64,000 nucleotides of DNA from positions 1 to 64,000 of the forward strand of contig NZ_JAFMOF010000004.1 in NCBI RefSeq assembly GCF_017349075.1, written 5' to 3'. Of this stretch, positions 17,353-25,594 are shown one piece after another. Below the pieces are notes generated by a model. It was given only the letters and a program-made list of their open reading frames with translations. It was not told the DNA's origin and did not search any database. The first letter of the stretch is position 1, and each line of letters starts with the position of its first letter. The stretch comes from Streptomyces triculaminicus (lineage in GTDB: Bacteria; Actinomycetota; Actinomycetes; Streptomycetales; Streptomycetaceae). Both the position numbers and the translations under genes were made by a program.

Positions 17353-18609
17353 ATGAACGAGAGCGACTGTAAGCTGACCCGTTCCTGGATCGGCTCGATC
17401 GACCTCCGGCTGATCGCCGAGCAGGTCGGCACGCCCGTCTTCGTCTACAGCGAGGCGCAGATCCTGAAGAACGTCCGCCGCGTCAAGGACGCGGCCAGGG
17501 CGGTCGGCCTCGAGGAACGGGTCGAACTGTACGTCCCCTTCTTTCCCAACTCCAATCCCCATGTGCTGCGGCCGCTGCGGGACGCGGGTGTGGGAATTCT
17601 GCTGCAATTACCCAGCGAACACCGTCTGCTGAAGCGATTCGGGTTCGACAAGTTCATCGTCTCCCCCGGCCATGTCGCCGACGAGGAGATAGCGTTCTGG
17701 GACCGGACGGGCTGCCCGACGTTCCTGTCGAGCCTGGACGAGATCGCGTACTCGCTGCGGACCAAGGCCCCCTCGATCAGCGTCCGGATCGACAGCCTCG
17801 ACTCGGGGAAGCCGGGCATCAAGTACGGCGAACTCGACAAGCTCACCGCCCTGTTGGCCGAGCACGGGCGCGAGCTCGACTGCTTCGAGGTCTACTGCGG
17901 CAGCGGGAATTCACGCGACGCGATGATCGACATCATCGAGAAGCAGTTCGAGATCTTCAACACCCACTTCCCCACCGCCCGCGCCATCAACTTCGCGGGC
18001 GGCCACGGCTTCGTTTACGAGAGCTGGGACGAGTCGGAGAAGCACTTCGACTGGGCCGAGTACTTCCGCGCGCTGCGCGAGATCGCGGACCGGATGGGCA
18101 TTCCCGGTCATGTGAAGTTCCTCTTCGAGCCGGCCCGGGACGTGCTGGCCGACACCGGGGCGCTCCTGCTGAGCGTGGAGCGCGACGTGATCACCAACTC
18201 GGTCGGCAGTCTCGTGGTGACCGACGGGTCGCGCATGCTGATGCCGTCCGCCCAGCTGCGCGACCGGCGGCACAACGTGGTCTTCCTGGACGCCGACATG
18301 GCGGAGATCCCCGCGACGCCGGGCACCGACGGCACCAGCGCCGCCCTGCGCGGCCGCAGCATCCTGCGGCACGACTACATCCTGCCGGGCGAGTACTGGG
18401 TGCCCTCAGCCGTCGACGCCCGCAGCCATCTGCTGATCCTCGACGTCGGGGCGTACTGCGCGACCCAGCACATGGAGTTCCTCAACATCCCGCCGGCCGC
18501 GGAGGTCCTCGTCGACACCGCCGGGACGGCGCACCTGGTCACCGCGCGCGGTGACGACCTCGACAAGTGGCGCCATCTCCTGGAGGAGAAGCGCGAAGTG
18601 AAGAGCTAG
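17353..18609 (+). CDS. PLP-barrel (DapDC/ODC fold III) protein lacking the PLP lysine
   Basis: A 418-residue protein built like diaminopimelate/ornithine-type decarboxylases: an alanine-racemase-like barrel (VGTPVFVYSEAQILKN at 26-41, INFAGGHGF at about 212, FEPARDVLADTGA at about 258) and a C-terminal beta domain (LDVGAYCAT). The position where the family has Y-A-V-K-A-N reads YVPFFPNSN (60-68), so the lysine that forms the PLP Schiff base is replaced by Phe, and the usual C-terminal CDS-type motif is not evident. It may be a pseudoenzyme, bind PLP non-covalently, or use a different chemistry. ATG follows GAGGGC. First gene of the operon with pdxH, B3/4, yggS-like, TMADH-like, trpD, trpC and lysE. 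Confidence 0.75.
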   Translation: MNESDCKLTRSWIGSIDLRLIAEQVGTPVFVYSEAQILKNVRRVKDAARAVGLEERVELYVPFFPNSNPHVLRPLRDAGVGILLQLPSEHRLLKRFGFDKFIVSPGHVADEEIAFWDRTGCPTFLSSLDEIAYSLRTKAPSISVRIDSLDSGKPGIKYGELDKLTALLAEHGRELDCFEVYCGSGNSRDAMIDIIEKQFEIFNTHFPTARAINFAGGHGFVYESWDESEKHFDWAEYFRALREIADRMGIPGHVKFLFEPARDVLADTGALLLSVERDVITNSVGSLVVTDGSRMLMPSAQLRDRRHNVVFLDADMAEIPATPGTDGTSAALRGRSILRHDYILPGEYWVPSAVDARSHLLILDVGAYCATQHMEFLNIPPAAEVLVDTAGTAHLVTARGDDLDKWRHLLEEKREVKS

Positions 18610-18699
18610 CCCTTCCCTTCCGCTCCGCGCCGAGGACCATCGCCGTCCCCGCGGAGCAGCCACCACCGGCCACCACGCCCTCCAGCGAGGACCACTCCA

Positions 18700-19353
18700 T
18701 TGCAGCGATCGTCAGCCACCGACCCCACGCACGCCGACCCCACGCAGGCCGCCGTCCCGCACGAGACCGGCGCCGAGGACCCCTTCGCCCTCTTCCGCCG
18801 ATGGTTCGGCGAGGCCGAGGCCGCCGAGCTCAACGACCCCAACGCCATGGCCGTGGCCACCACGGACGCCGACGGGCTGCCCGACGTGCGCATGGTGCTG
18901 CTCAAGGGATTCGACTCCCGGGGCTTCGTCTTCTACACCAACACCCGCTCGGCGAAGGGCACCGAGCTCGCCGGCTCCATGCGGGCCGCCGGCGTCCTGC
19001 ACTGGAAGTCCCTGCGGCGGCAGGTGCGCTTCCGCGGCCCGGTGGAGCGCGCCACCGACGCCGAGGCCGACGCCTACTTCGCCTCCCGCGCCCGCGACAG
19101 CCGCATCGGCGCCTGGGCCAGCCTGCAGTCCCAGCCCCTCGCGGACCGCTCGGAACTCGAGGCGGCCGTGGCCCGTGAATCCGCCCGCTTCGGCTCGGGC
19201 GACGTGCCGCGCCCGCCCCATTGGGCCGGCTACCGCATCACGCCCGTCTCCCTGGAGTTCTGGACCGAGCAGCCGTTCCGCCTGCACGACCGGCTCGTTT
19301 TCACCAGGGAACGGCCCGACGGCCCCTGGGGCCGGGGGCATCTCTATCCGTAA
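18700..19353 (+). CDS. pdxH: pyridoxamine/pyridoxine 5'-phosphate oxidase
   Basis: A 217-residue FMN oxidase making PLP from PNP or PMP. RMVLLKGFDSRGFVFYTNT, SLRRQVRFRGPVER, SRIGAWAS, RPPHWAGYRI and the C-terminal RLHDRLVF are the standard substrate- and FMN-binding blocks. It matches true PdxH along its whole length rather than phenazine PhzG. The phrasing of several blocks (NDPNAMAVAT, HWKSLRRQVR) is like alphaproteobacterial PdxH, suggesting transfer. TTG start chosen because AGCGAGG lies 9 bp upstream; the first 30 residues are Thr/Ala-rich and not conserved. Confidence 0.9.
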   Translation: MQRSSATDPTHADPTQAAVPHETGAEDPFALFRRWFGEAEAAELNDPNAMAVATTDADGLPDVRMVLLKGFDSRGFVFYTNTRSAKGTELAGSMRAAGVLHWKSLRRQVRFRGPVERATDAEADAYFASRARDSRIGAWASLQSQPLADRSELEAAVARESARFGSGDVPRPPHWAGYRITPVSLEFWTEQPFRLHDRLVFTRERPDGPWGRGHLYP

Positions 19354-19401
19354 TCCGTCTCTCCGCGATCCATCGCACCGAAAAGAACCAGGGACAGCTC
19401 T

Positions 19402-20103
19402 ATGTATTTCACCCATGCCGACGCGGTCTGGACCGCCCATCCGCAGCTGAGGGCGCTCACCCTGGCCGTCGACGACGTGCTCGGCATGAAGGACGACCCC
19501 GCCCGTCAGGAGCGGCTGGCCCCCCGCGTCGAGGAACGACTGGCGGCGCACACCGAATCCGAGATGCCCGAGATCGCCGCGTGGCGCGAGACCTTCTCGA
19601 GAATGGGCCTGAAGCCCACGCAGTACCGCTGCGCCGCGGAGGCCCTGCTGCGCCGCTATCGCAAGGAACGGAATCTGCCGAGATTCCACCCGCTGGTCGA
19701 CTACCTCAATTTCGTCTCGATGTCCTTCGCCATCCCGATCGCGGTGTTCGACTGCGCCAAGGTCGCCGACGGGATCACGGTCCGCCCGGCCGACGGGTCC
19801 GAGCGGTACGAGACGTTCCAGGGCGATGTCGAGCATCCCGTGCCGGGCGAGATCGTCTTCACCGACGCGGAGGGCAACGCGCATTCGCGGCGCTGGACGT
19901 TCCGGCAGAGCGCCCGGTCCGTCGTCTCGGCGGGCACCGACCGCGTCCTGATCGTGGCGGAGGCCCTGCACGCCGCGGCGCCGCAGGACCTGGCGGCCCT
20001 GGAGCGCGAGCTGACCGCCGGGCTGGCCGGCGCCGGCGTGCGCGTCGCCGGGGCCAGGACGCTCGACTCCGGTGAGCGCAGGCTGGAGTTCCCCCACGCG
20101 TGA
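19402..20103 (+). CDS. stand-alone B3/4 tRNA-editing-domain protein
   Basis: A 233-residue protein of the B3/B4 family, the domain by which phenylalanyl-tRNA synthetase beta subunit removes mischarged amino acids. Seen: ETFSRMGLKPTQYRCAAEAL and LPRFHPLVDYLNFVSMSFAIP, the conserved core of stand-alone members. It would hydrolyse an aminoacyl-tRNA ester or a related substrate in the cytosol. In this operon it could protect protein synthesis from an amino-acid analogue made by the neighbouring enzymes; that is inference. ATG preceded by AGGGACAGCTCT. Confidence 0.8.
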   Translation: MYFTHADAVWTAHPQLRALTLAVDDVLGMKDDPARQERLAPRVEERLAAHTESEMPEIAAWRETFSRMGLKPTQYRCAAEALLRRYRKERNLPRFHPLVDYLNFVSMSFAIPIAVFDCAKVADGITVRPADGSERYETFQGDVEHPVPGEIVFTDAEGNAHSRRWTFRQSARSVVSAGTDRVLIVAEALHAAAPQDLAALERELTAGLAGAGVRVAGARTLDSGERRLEFPHA

Positions 20104-20112
20104 CCACGTGGT

Positions 20113-20146
20113 CGTGGAGGCACGCGCGAGGGCGCGTGCCTCCACG
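20113..20146 (+). terminator. strong intra-operon hairpin
   Basis: A 15-bp perfect stem (CGTGGAGGCACGCGC and its complement) with a GAGG loop fills most of the gap between the B3/4 gene and the YggS-type gene. There is no T tract. It may be a partial terminator or an mRNA-stability/processing element that separates expression of the first three genes from the last five. Confidence 0.5.
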
Positions 20147-20170
20147 GCCGCACAACCGGAAGGAGGTTCC

Positions 20171-20884
20171 ATGACGGCCATCCCCGAAACCCCGCACCGG
20201 CCCGACCCGACGATCGGGCTGGGCGCGGTCCGCGATGCCATCGAAGGCGCCTGTACCCGCGCCGGCCGCGATCCGCGGTCGGTGACGCTCGTCGCCGCCT
20301 CGAAGACGGTTCCCGCCGACGTCCTGGAGCGGGCCGCCGCGGCCGGGCTCACGGTCTTCGGCGAGAACCGCGTCCAGGAGGCCAAGACGAAGTGGCCCGC
20401 CCTGCGGGAGCGGATTCCCGGCCTCGAACTGCACCTGATCGGGCCGTTGCAGACCAACAAGGCCCGTGAGGCGGTGGCGTTGTTCGACGTCATCCAGTCG
20501 GTGGACCGGCCCGGCCTGTGCGAGGCGCTGGCCCGGCAGTGCGACCGGCAGGGCCGCAGGCCGCGGCTGTTCGTCCAGGTCAACACGGGCGCGGAGCCGC
20601 AGAAGGCGGGTGTCCTGCCCGAGCTGGCCGACGACTTCCTCACGGCCTGCCGGCAGACCTACGGGCTCGACGTCGCCGGCCTGATGTGCGTCCCGCCGGC
20701 CGACGCCGACCCGGCCCCGCACTTCACCCTGCTGGCCGGCATCGCCGCCCGCAACGGACTGCCGGGGCTCTCCATGGGCATGAGCACGGACTTCGCCGAG
20801 GCGATCGCCCACGGGGCCACGCATGTGCGCGTGGGCAGCGCGATCTTCGGGGCGCGGGCCCGCGTCCAGAGGGACGTCATATGA
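20171..20884 (+). CDS. YggS/PROSC family PLP-binding protein
   Basis: A 237-residue single-barrel PLP protein of the YggS family, which keeps free PLP at safe levels and affects amino-acid pools. The PLP lysine is present in VAASKTVPAD (about 40); FGENRVQEA, HLIGPLQTNKA, FVQVNTGAEPQKAG and GLSMGMSTDFAEAI with VRVGSAIFG are all canonical. Together with pdxH it makes a second PLP supply/homeostasis set. The phrasing (KAREAVALFDVI, NTGAEPQKAGVLPE) is alphaproteobacterial in character. AGGAGG sits 5 bp before the ATG; its stop overlaps the next start (ATATGA). Confidence 0.9.
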   Translation: MTAIPETPHRPDPTIGLGAVRDAIEGACTRAGRDPRSVTLVAASKTVPADVLERAAAAGLTVFGENRVQEAKTKWPALRERIPGLELHLIGPLQTNKAREAVALFDVIQSVDRPGLCEALARQCDRQGRRPRLFVQVNTGAEPQKAGVLPELADDFLTACRQTYGLDVAGLMCVPPADADPAPHFTLLAGIAARNGLPGLSMGMSTDFAEAIAHGATHVRVGSAIFGARARVQRDVI

Positions 20885-22995
20885 CCCGTCCCTCCCGGTT
20901 CGACATCCTCTTCGAGCCCGTACGGATCGGGCCGGTCACCGCCCGGAACCGCTTCTTCCAGGTGCCCCACTGCAACGGCATGGGGCGTGCCTTCCCCAGC
21001 CCCATGGCGGCGATGCGGGGAGTGAAGGCGGAGGGCGGCTGGGGGGTGGTCTCCACCGAGCAGTGCGACGTGCACCACTCCGGCAACCACCAGCGCGAGC
21101 TGCGGCTGTGGGACGAGCGGGACATCCCCTACCTGGCCCGCGCCACCGGCCTGATCCACGAGCACGGCGCGCTGGCGGCCGTGGAGCTGGTGCACAACGG
21201 CTCCCACGTCGCCAACCTCGAGAGCCGCACCGTGCCGATAGCGCCGAGCCTGCGGCTCACCCGGGGGATCAACCCCGTCACCGCGCGGGCGATGGACAAG
21301 AGCGACATCCGCGACGCCCGCCGCTGGTACCGCACGGCGGCGGTCAACGCCCGGCGCGCCGGGTTCGACATCATCTACGTCTACGCGGGCCACGGCATGA
21401 CGCTGCCCGTCCACTTCCTCTCCCGCCGCCACAACCACCGGACCGACGAGTACGGCGGCAGCCTGGAGAACCGCGCCCGCTTCCTGCGCGAGCTGGTCGA
21501 GGACGCCAAGGAGGCCGTCGGAGACACCTGTGCGGTCGCGATCCGGTTCGGCGTCGACGGGCTCGCCGACTCCCGGGACGGTTCGAAGGACGAGGGCCGC
21601 GACGTCGTGGAGATGCTCGCCGAGCTGCCCGACCTGTGGGACGTCAACCTGAGCGACTTCGACGACGACGGCGTCACCGCGCGGTTCGGCGACGAGGGGC
21701 ACCAGGAGAAGTACGTCCGGTTCGTCAAGAGCGTGACCACCAAGCCCGTGGTCGGGGTCGGCCGGTTCACCTCCCCCGACACGATGGTCTCGATGGTGCG
21801 GGGCGGCACGCTCGACCTCATCGGCGCCGCGCGCCCCTCGATCGCCGATCCCTTCCTGCCCCGCAAGATCGAGGAAGGCCGCTTCGACGACATCCGCGAG
21901 TGCGTCGGCTGCAACATCTGCGTGGCCGGTGACCGGTCGGGCGTCCCCATGCGCTGCACCCAGAACCCGACGATGGGCGAGGAGTGGCGGCGCGGCTGGC
22001 ACCCGGAGTACATCCCGCCCAAGGACACCGACGACACGGTGCTCGTCGTCGGCGGCGGTCCCGCCGGCCTGGAGGCCGCCCGTGCGCTGGGCCAGCGCGG
22101 CTACGACGTCATGCTGGCCGACCGCGGCCGGCAGCTGGGCGGCCGCGTGGCCCGGGAGTGCCGGCTGCCGGGCCTGGGGACCTGGGCCCGCGTCAGCGAG
22201 TGGCGCCTGGGACAGCTGCGCCGGATGCGCAACGTCCAGCTGCTGCCCGACAACGACATCACCGCCGAGATGGTGCTCCAGGCCGAGGCCTCGCTCGTCG
22301 CCGTCGCCACCGGCGCGACCTGGCGCGCCGACGGGATCGGCCGGTACCACTCGGAGGCGATCCCCGGCCTGGAGGGGGTGCCCGTCTACACCCCGGACGA
22401 CGTCATGGACTCCCGGCTGCCCTCCGGCCGCGTCGTCCTTTTCGACGACGACCACTACTACATGGGCGGCGTGATCGCCGAGCGCCTCGTCGAGCAGGGC
22501 TGCGAGGTCACCTTCGTCACGCCCGAGAGCCTGGTGTCCGCCTACACCCAGCTGACGGCCGAGCAGCGCAAGGTCCAGCGGCGGATCCTGCGCACCTGCG
22601 CGGCGGTGCACACCTCGACGACGCTCGCACGGACCGAGCCCGGCACCGCCCATCTCGCCTGCGTCTTCACCGGCCGCGAGACGGCGGTCGCGGCGGACGC
22701 CGTCGTGCTGACCACCGGCATGGTCCCGCGCGACGAGCTCTACCAGGAGCTCGCCCGGCGGGGCGAGGCGGAGCTGGGCGCGGCCGGCATCCGCCGCGTC
22801 GTACGGCTGGGCGACTGCCTGGGGCCCGGCATCATCGCGGCCGCCGTCCACAGCGGCCATCTGTTCGCCCGCACCCTGGACACCGCGCTCACCGACCGGG
22901 CGCCCTACCGGCGCGAGAACGTCGAGCCCGGCTGGGACCTGCCGCTGCCGCCGGGCGGCGAGGGCCTGTGGGCGCCCGGGGACGTCCTCAGCTGA
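20881..22995 (+). CDS. trimethylamine/dimethylamine-dehydrogenase-type flavoprotein
   Basis: A 704-residue FMN/4Fe-4S/ADP-domain enzyme of the TMADH branch of the old yellow enzyme family. N-terminal barrel: FEPVRIGPVTARNRFFQVPH; 4Fe-4S motif CVGCNIC with a fourth Cys 12 residues later; TQNPTMGEEWRRGWHPE; nucleotide site VVGGGPAGLEAARALG; second Rossmann region DDDHYYMGG. Such enzymes oxidatively N-demethylate methylamines or betaines such as stachydrine, or oxidise related amines. Its substrate here is unknown; in context it could oxidise an intermediate of the operon product. Start overlaps the preceding stop, so translation is coupled. Confidence 0.82.
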   Translation: MTRPSRFDILFEPVRIGPVTARNRFFQVPHCNGMGRAFPSPMAAMRGVKAEGGWGVVSTEQCDVHHSGNHQRELRLWDERDIPYLARATGLIHEHGALAAVELVHNGSHVANLESRTVPIAPSLRLTRGINPVTARAMDKSDIRDARRWYRTAAVNARRAGFDIIYVYAGHGMTLPVHFLSRRHNHRTDEYGGSLENRARFLRELVEDAKEAVGDTCAVAIRFGVDGLADSRDGSKDEGRDVVEMLAELPDLWDVNLSDFDDDGVTARFGDEGHQEKYVRFVKSVTTKPVVGVGRFTSPDTMVSMVRGGTLDLIGAARPSIADPFLPRKIEEGRFDDIRECVGCNICVAGDRSGVPMRCTQNPTMGEEWRRGWHPEYIPPKDTDDTVLVVGGGPAGLEAARALGQRGYDVMLADRGRQLGGRVARECRLPGLGTWARVSEWRLGQLRRMRNVQLLPDNDITAEMVLQAEASLVAVATGATWRADGIGRYHSEAIPGLEGVPVYTPDDVMDSRLPSGRVVLFDDDHYYMGGVIAERLVEQGCEVTFVTPESLVSAYTQLTAEQRKVQRRILRTCAAVHTSTTLARTEPGTAHLACVFTGRETAVAADAVVLTTGMVPRDELYQELARRGEAELGAAGIRRVVRLGDCLGPGIIAAAVHSGHLFARTLDTALTDRAPYRRENVEPGWDLPLPPGGEGLWAPGDVLS

Positions 22996-23029
22996 CCGCC
23001 GCGCACGCCCGGAGCCCGAGGAGAGGCCC

Positions 23030-24043
23030 ATGGAAGAACTCAAGCCCCTGATCGCCAAGGTCGCCACCGGCGCCACGCTGACCTTCGAGGAGTCGGCCCG
23101 GGCCTTCGACCTCATCGTGTCGGGTGACGCGACCCCCTCGCAGATGGGCGCCCTGCTGATGGGGCTGCGGATCCGCGGGGAGAGCGTCGAGGAGATCACC
23201 GGCGCGGTGACCACGATGCGTACGAAGATGCTCCGGGTGACCGCGCCGCCCGGGGCCATCGACCTGCTCGGCACCGGCGGCGACGCGTCGGGCTCGTACA
23301 ACATCTCCACCTGCGCGGCCCTCGTCGTCGCCGGGGCCGGCGTCCCGGTGGCCAAGATGGGCAACCGGGCGTTCTCCTCGCGCTGCGGCGCGGCCGACGT
23401 GCTGGCGGAGCTCGGCGTCCGCGTCGGTCTGTCGCCCGCCGCCGTCGAACGCTGCCTGGCCGAGGCGGGCATCGGCTTCATGTTCGCCCCGGACCACCAT
23501 CCGGCGGCCCGGCACGTCCACCCCACCCGCGTGGAGCTGGGCACCCGCACCATCTTCAACCTGATGGGGCCGCTGCTGAACCCGGCCGGGGTGCGGCGGC
23601 AGATGGTCGGGGTGTTCTCGCGGGAATGGGTGGAGCCGCTCGCCGAGGTGCTGGGCCGGCTCGGCTCGCACCGCGCGCTCGTCGTCCACGGCTCCGACGG
23701 ACTCGACGAGATCACCACCACCGGCCCCACCGCCGTCGCCTCGCTCGAGAACGGCACCGTACGGACGTTCGAGGTGACGCCGGAGGAGTTCGGCCTGCCG
23801 CGCGCCCGCCCGGAGGAGCTCAAGGGCGGCGACGCGCGGGACAACGCGGCCGCGCTGCTCGCGGTCCTCGACGGCGAGCGCGGCGCCTACCGCGACGTGG
23901 CGGCGCTCAACGCGGCCGCGGCGCTGGTGGTCGCGGGCCGGGCCGCGGGCCTCGCGGACGGCCTGGAACTGGCCGTGAAGTCGATCGACTCGGGCGAGGC
24001 CAGACGCCGCCTCGACCGCCTCGCCGCCGCCTCCCACGCGTGA
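23030..24043 (+). CDS. trpD: anthranilate phosphoribosyltransferase, variant active site
   Basis: A 337-residue TrpD, joining anthranilate to PRPP. GTGGDASGSYNIST (81-94), FSSRCGAADVL, HPTRVELGTRTIFNLMGPL and VVHGSDGLDEI are intact. The normally invariant K-H-G-N motif reads KMGN (109-112), replacing a histidine of the anthranilate site by methionine, so the acceptor may be a different aromatic amine. The sequence resembles alphaproteobacterial TrpD throughout (for example PPGAIDLLGTGG, IFNLMGPLLNPAGVRRQ). AGGAGAGG lies just before the ATG. No trpE or trpG is adjacent. Confidence 0.88.
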   Translation: MEELKPLIAKVATGATLTFEESARAFDLIVSGDATPSQMGALLMGLRIRGESVEEITGAVTTMRTKMLRVTAPPGAIDLLGTGGDASGSYNISTCAALVVAGAGVPVAKMGNRAFSSRCGAADVLAELGVRVGLSPAAVERCLAEAGIGFMFAPDHHPAARHVHPTRVELGTRTIFNLMGPLLNPAGVRRQMVGVFSREWVEPLAEVLGRLGSHRALVVHGSDGLDEITTTGPTAVASLENGTVRTFEVTPEEFGLPRARPEELKGGDARDNAAALLAVLDGERGAYRDVAALNAAAALVVAGRAAGLADGLELAVKSIDSGEARRRLDRLAAASHA

Positions 24044-24104
24044 TCCGTCACCCGTGCGGCGCGGTGCCGTACGCCACCGGCCCCCGGGCCGAAAGGAGCA
24101 GGAC

Positions 24105-24926
24105 ATGACCGGCTTTCTGGCCACGATCGAGGCCTACAAGCGCGAGGAGATCGAGGCCGCCAAGCGCTCGACGCCCCTCGCCGAGCTGGAGGCGAAGGCC
24201 GCCGCCGCCCCGCCGCCGCGCGGCTTCCTCGCCGCGCTCGAGGCCCGGCGCGGGCGGGGCGAGTACGCGCTGATCGCCGAGATCAAGAAGGCGAGCCCCT
24301 CCAAGGGGCTGATCCGCGCGGACTTCGACCCGCCGGCGATCGCCCGCGCCTACGAGGCGGGCGGCGCCGCCTGCCTGTCGGTGCTCACCGACACACGGTC
24401 GTTCCAGGGCGCGCCGGAGCACCTGGCGGCCGCGCGCGCCGCGACCGGACTGCCGGTGCTGCGCAAGGACTTCCTCTACGACCCGTACCAGGTCGTCGAG
24501 GCCCGTGCGTGGGGCGCCGACTGCGTGCTCGTCATCATGGCCGCGGTCGACGACGCGACGGCGAAGGAGCTGGAGGACGCGGCGTCGGCGTTCGGCATGG
24601 ACGTGCTCGCCGAGGTCCACGACGAGGAGGAACTGGAGCGCGCGCTGCGCCTGAGCACGCGCCTGATCGGGGTCAACAACCGCGACCACAGGACGTTCGA
24701 GACGACGCTGGCGACGACCGAGGCGCTTGCGCCCAGGATTCCGGACGAGCGGCTGATCGTCGGGGAGAGCGGGCTGGGCGGCCCCGCCGACCTCGCCCGG
24801 CTGGCGCGATCCGGCGTCTCGTCCTTCCTCATCGGCGAGAGCCTGATGCGTGCGCCGGACATCGAGGCGGCCACCCGTGCCATACTCGCGCGCGGAGCGG
24901 CACGGCCAACTCCGGCCGCCGAATAG
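24105..24926 (+). CDS. trpC: indole-3-glycerol-phosphate synthase
   Basis: A 273-residue TIM-barrel enzyme forming indole-3-glycerol phosphate from CdRP. Catalytic blocks are intact: ALIAEIKKASPSKGLIR (Glu, Lys), LPVLRKDFLYDPYQV (Lys), VLAEVHDE (Glu), LIGVNNRDHRTFE (Asn) and IVGESGLGG (Glu). The wording is typical of alphaproteobacterial TrpC and unlike usual streptomycete TrpC. Together with trpF and trpD it could take anthranilate (or an analogue) to indole glycerol phosphate, but trpA/trpB are absent, so the product is used elsewhere or is not tryptophan. GAAAGGAGCAGGAC precedes the ATG. Confidence 0.92.
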   Translation: MTGFLATIEAYKREEIEAAKRSTPLAELEAKAAAAPPPRGFLAALEARRGRGEYALIAEIKKASPSKGLIRADFDPPAIARAYEAGGAACLSVLTDTRSFQGAPEHLAAARAATGLPVLRKDFLYDPYQVVEARAWGADCVLVIMAAVDDATAKELEDAASAFGMDVLAEVHDEEELERALRLSTRLIGVNNRDHRTFETTLATTEALAPRIPDERLIVGESGLGGPADLARLARSGVSSFLIGESLMRAPDIEAATRAILARGAARPTPAAE

Positions 24927-24965
24927 GCATTTGCCGCAGGCCCCAGGCACAAAGGAGCGTCATCA

Positions 24966-25583
24966 GTGGGCATCGAGTTCCTGGTCACATCGTTCATCGT
25001 CACCGCCTCCCCCGGCACCGGGGTGCTCTATACGCTCGCGACGGGCCTCTCGCGGGGCTTCCGCGCGAGCGTCGTGGCCGCGTTCGGCTGCACACTGGGA
25101 ATCGTCCCCCACATGGCCGCCACGATCATGGGGCTGGCCGCGCTCTTACACACCAGCGCGCTCGCCTTCCAGATCTTCAAGTACGCGGGCGTCGCCTACC
25201 TGCTCTACGTCGCGTGGAGCACGCTGCGCGAGAGCGGCACGCTGAAGGTGGAGACCGAGGGCGAGGCCGAGGCCCAGTCGGCCGCCAAGGTGACCGTGAC
25301 GGCCGTCCTCATCAACATCCTCAACCCCAAGCTGACGATCTTCTTCCTGGCCTTCCTGCCGCAGTTCGTGAGCACCGACGAGGCGCACCCCGTCCCCCGG
25401 ATGCTCGAGCTGAGCGCCGTCTTCATGCTGATGACGTTCGTGATCTTCGTCGGCTACGGGTTGCTGGCCGCCGCGGTCCGGGACCACGTGATCTCGCGGC
25501 CCAAGGTGCTGACGTGGATGCGGCGCACGTTCGCGGGCGCGTTCGTGGCCCTGGGCGCGAAGCTGGCGTTCACCAACATCTGA
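24966..25583 (+). CDS. LysE family amino-acid/metabolite exporter
   Basis: A 205-residue membrane protein with six hydrophobic segments and the LysE/RhtB opening TASPGTGVLYTLATGLSRGF, plus the second conserved block INILNPKLTIFFLAFLPQF. Exporters of this family move amino acids or small analogues out of the cell. As the last gene of the operon it is the natural candidate to export the pathway product. GTG start 9 bp after AAAGGAG. Confidence 0.88.
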   Translation: MGIEFLVTSFIVTASPGTGVLYTLATGLSRGFRASVVAAFGCTLGIVPHMAATIMGLAALLHTSALAFQIFKYAGVAYLLYVAWSTLRESGTLKVETEGEAEAQSAAKVTVTAVLINILNPKLTIFFLAFLPQFVSTDEAHPVPRMLELSAVFMLMTFVIFVGYGLLAAAVRDHVISRPKVLTWMRRTFAGAFVALGAKLAFTNI

Positions 25584-25594
25584 CCGGCTCCCGC

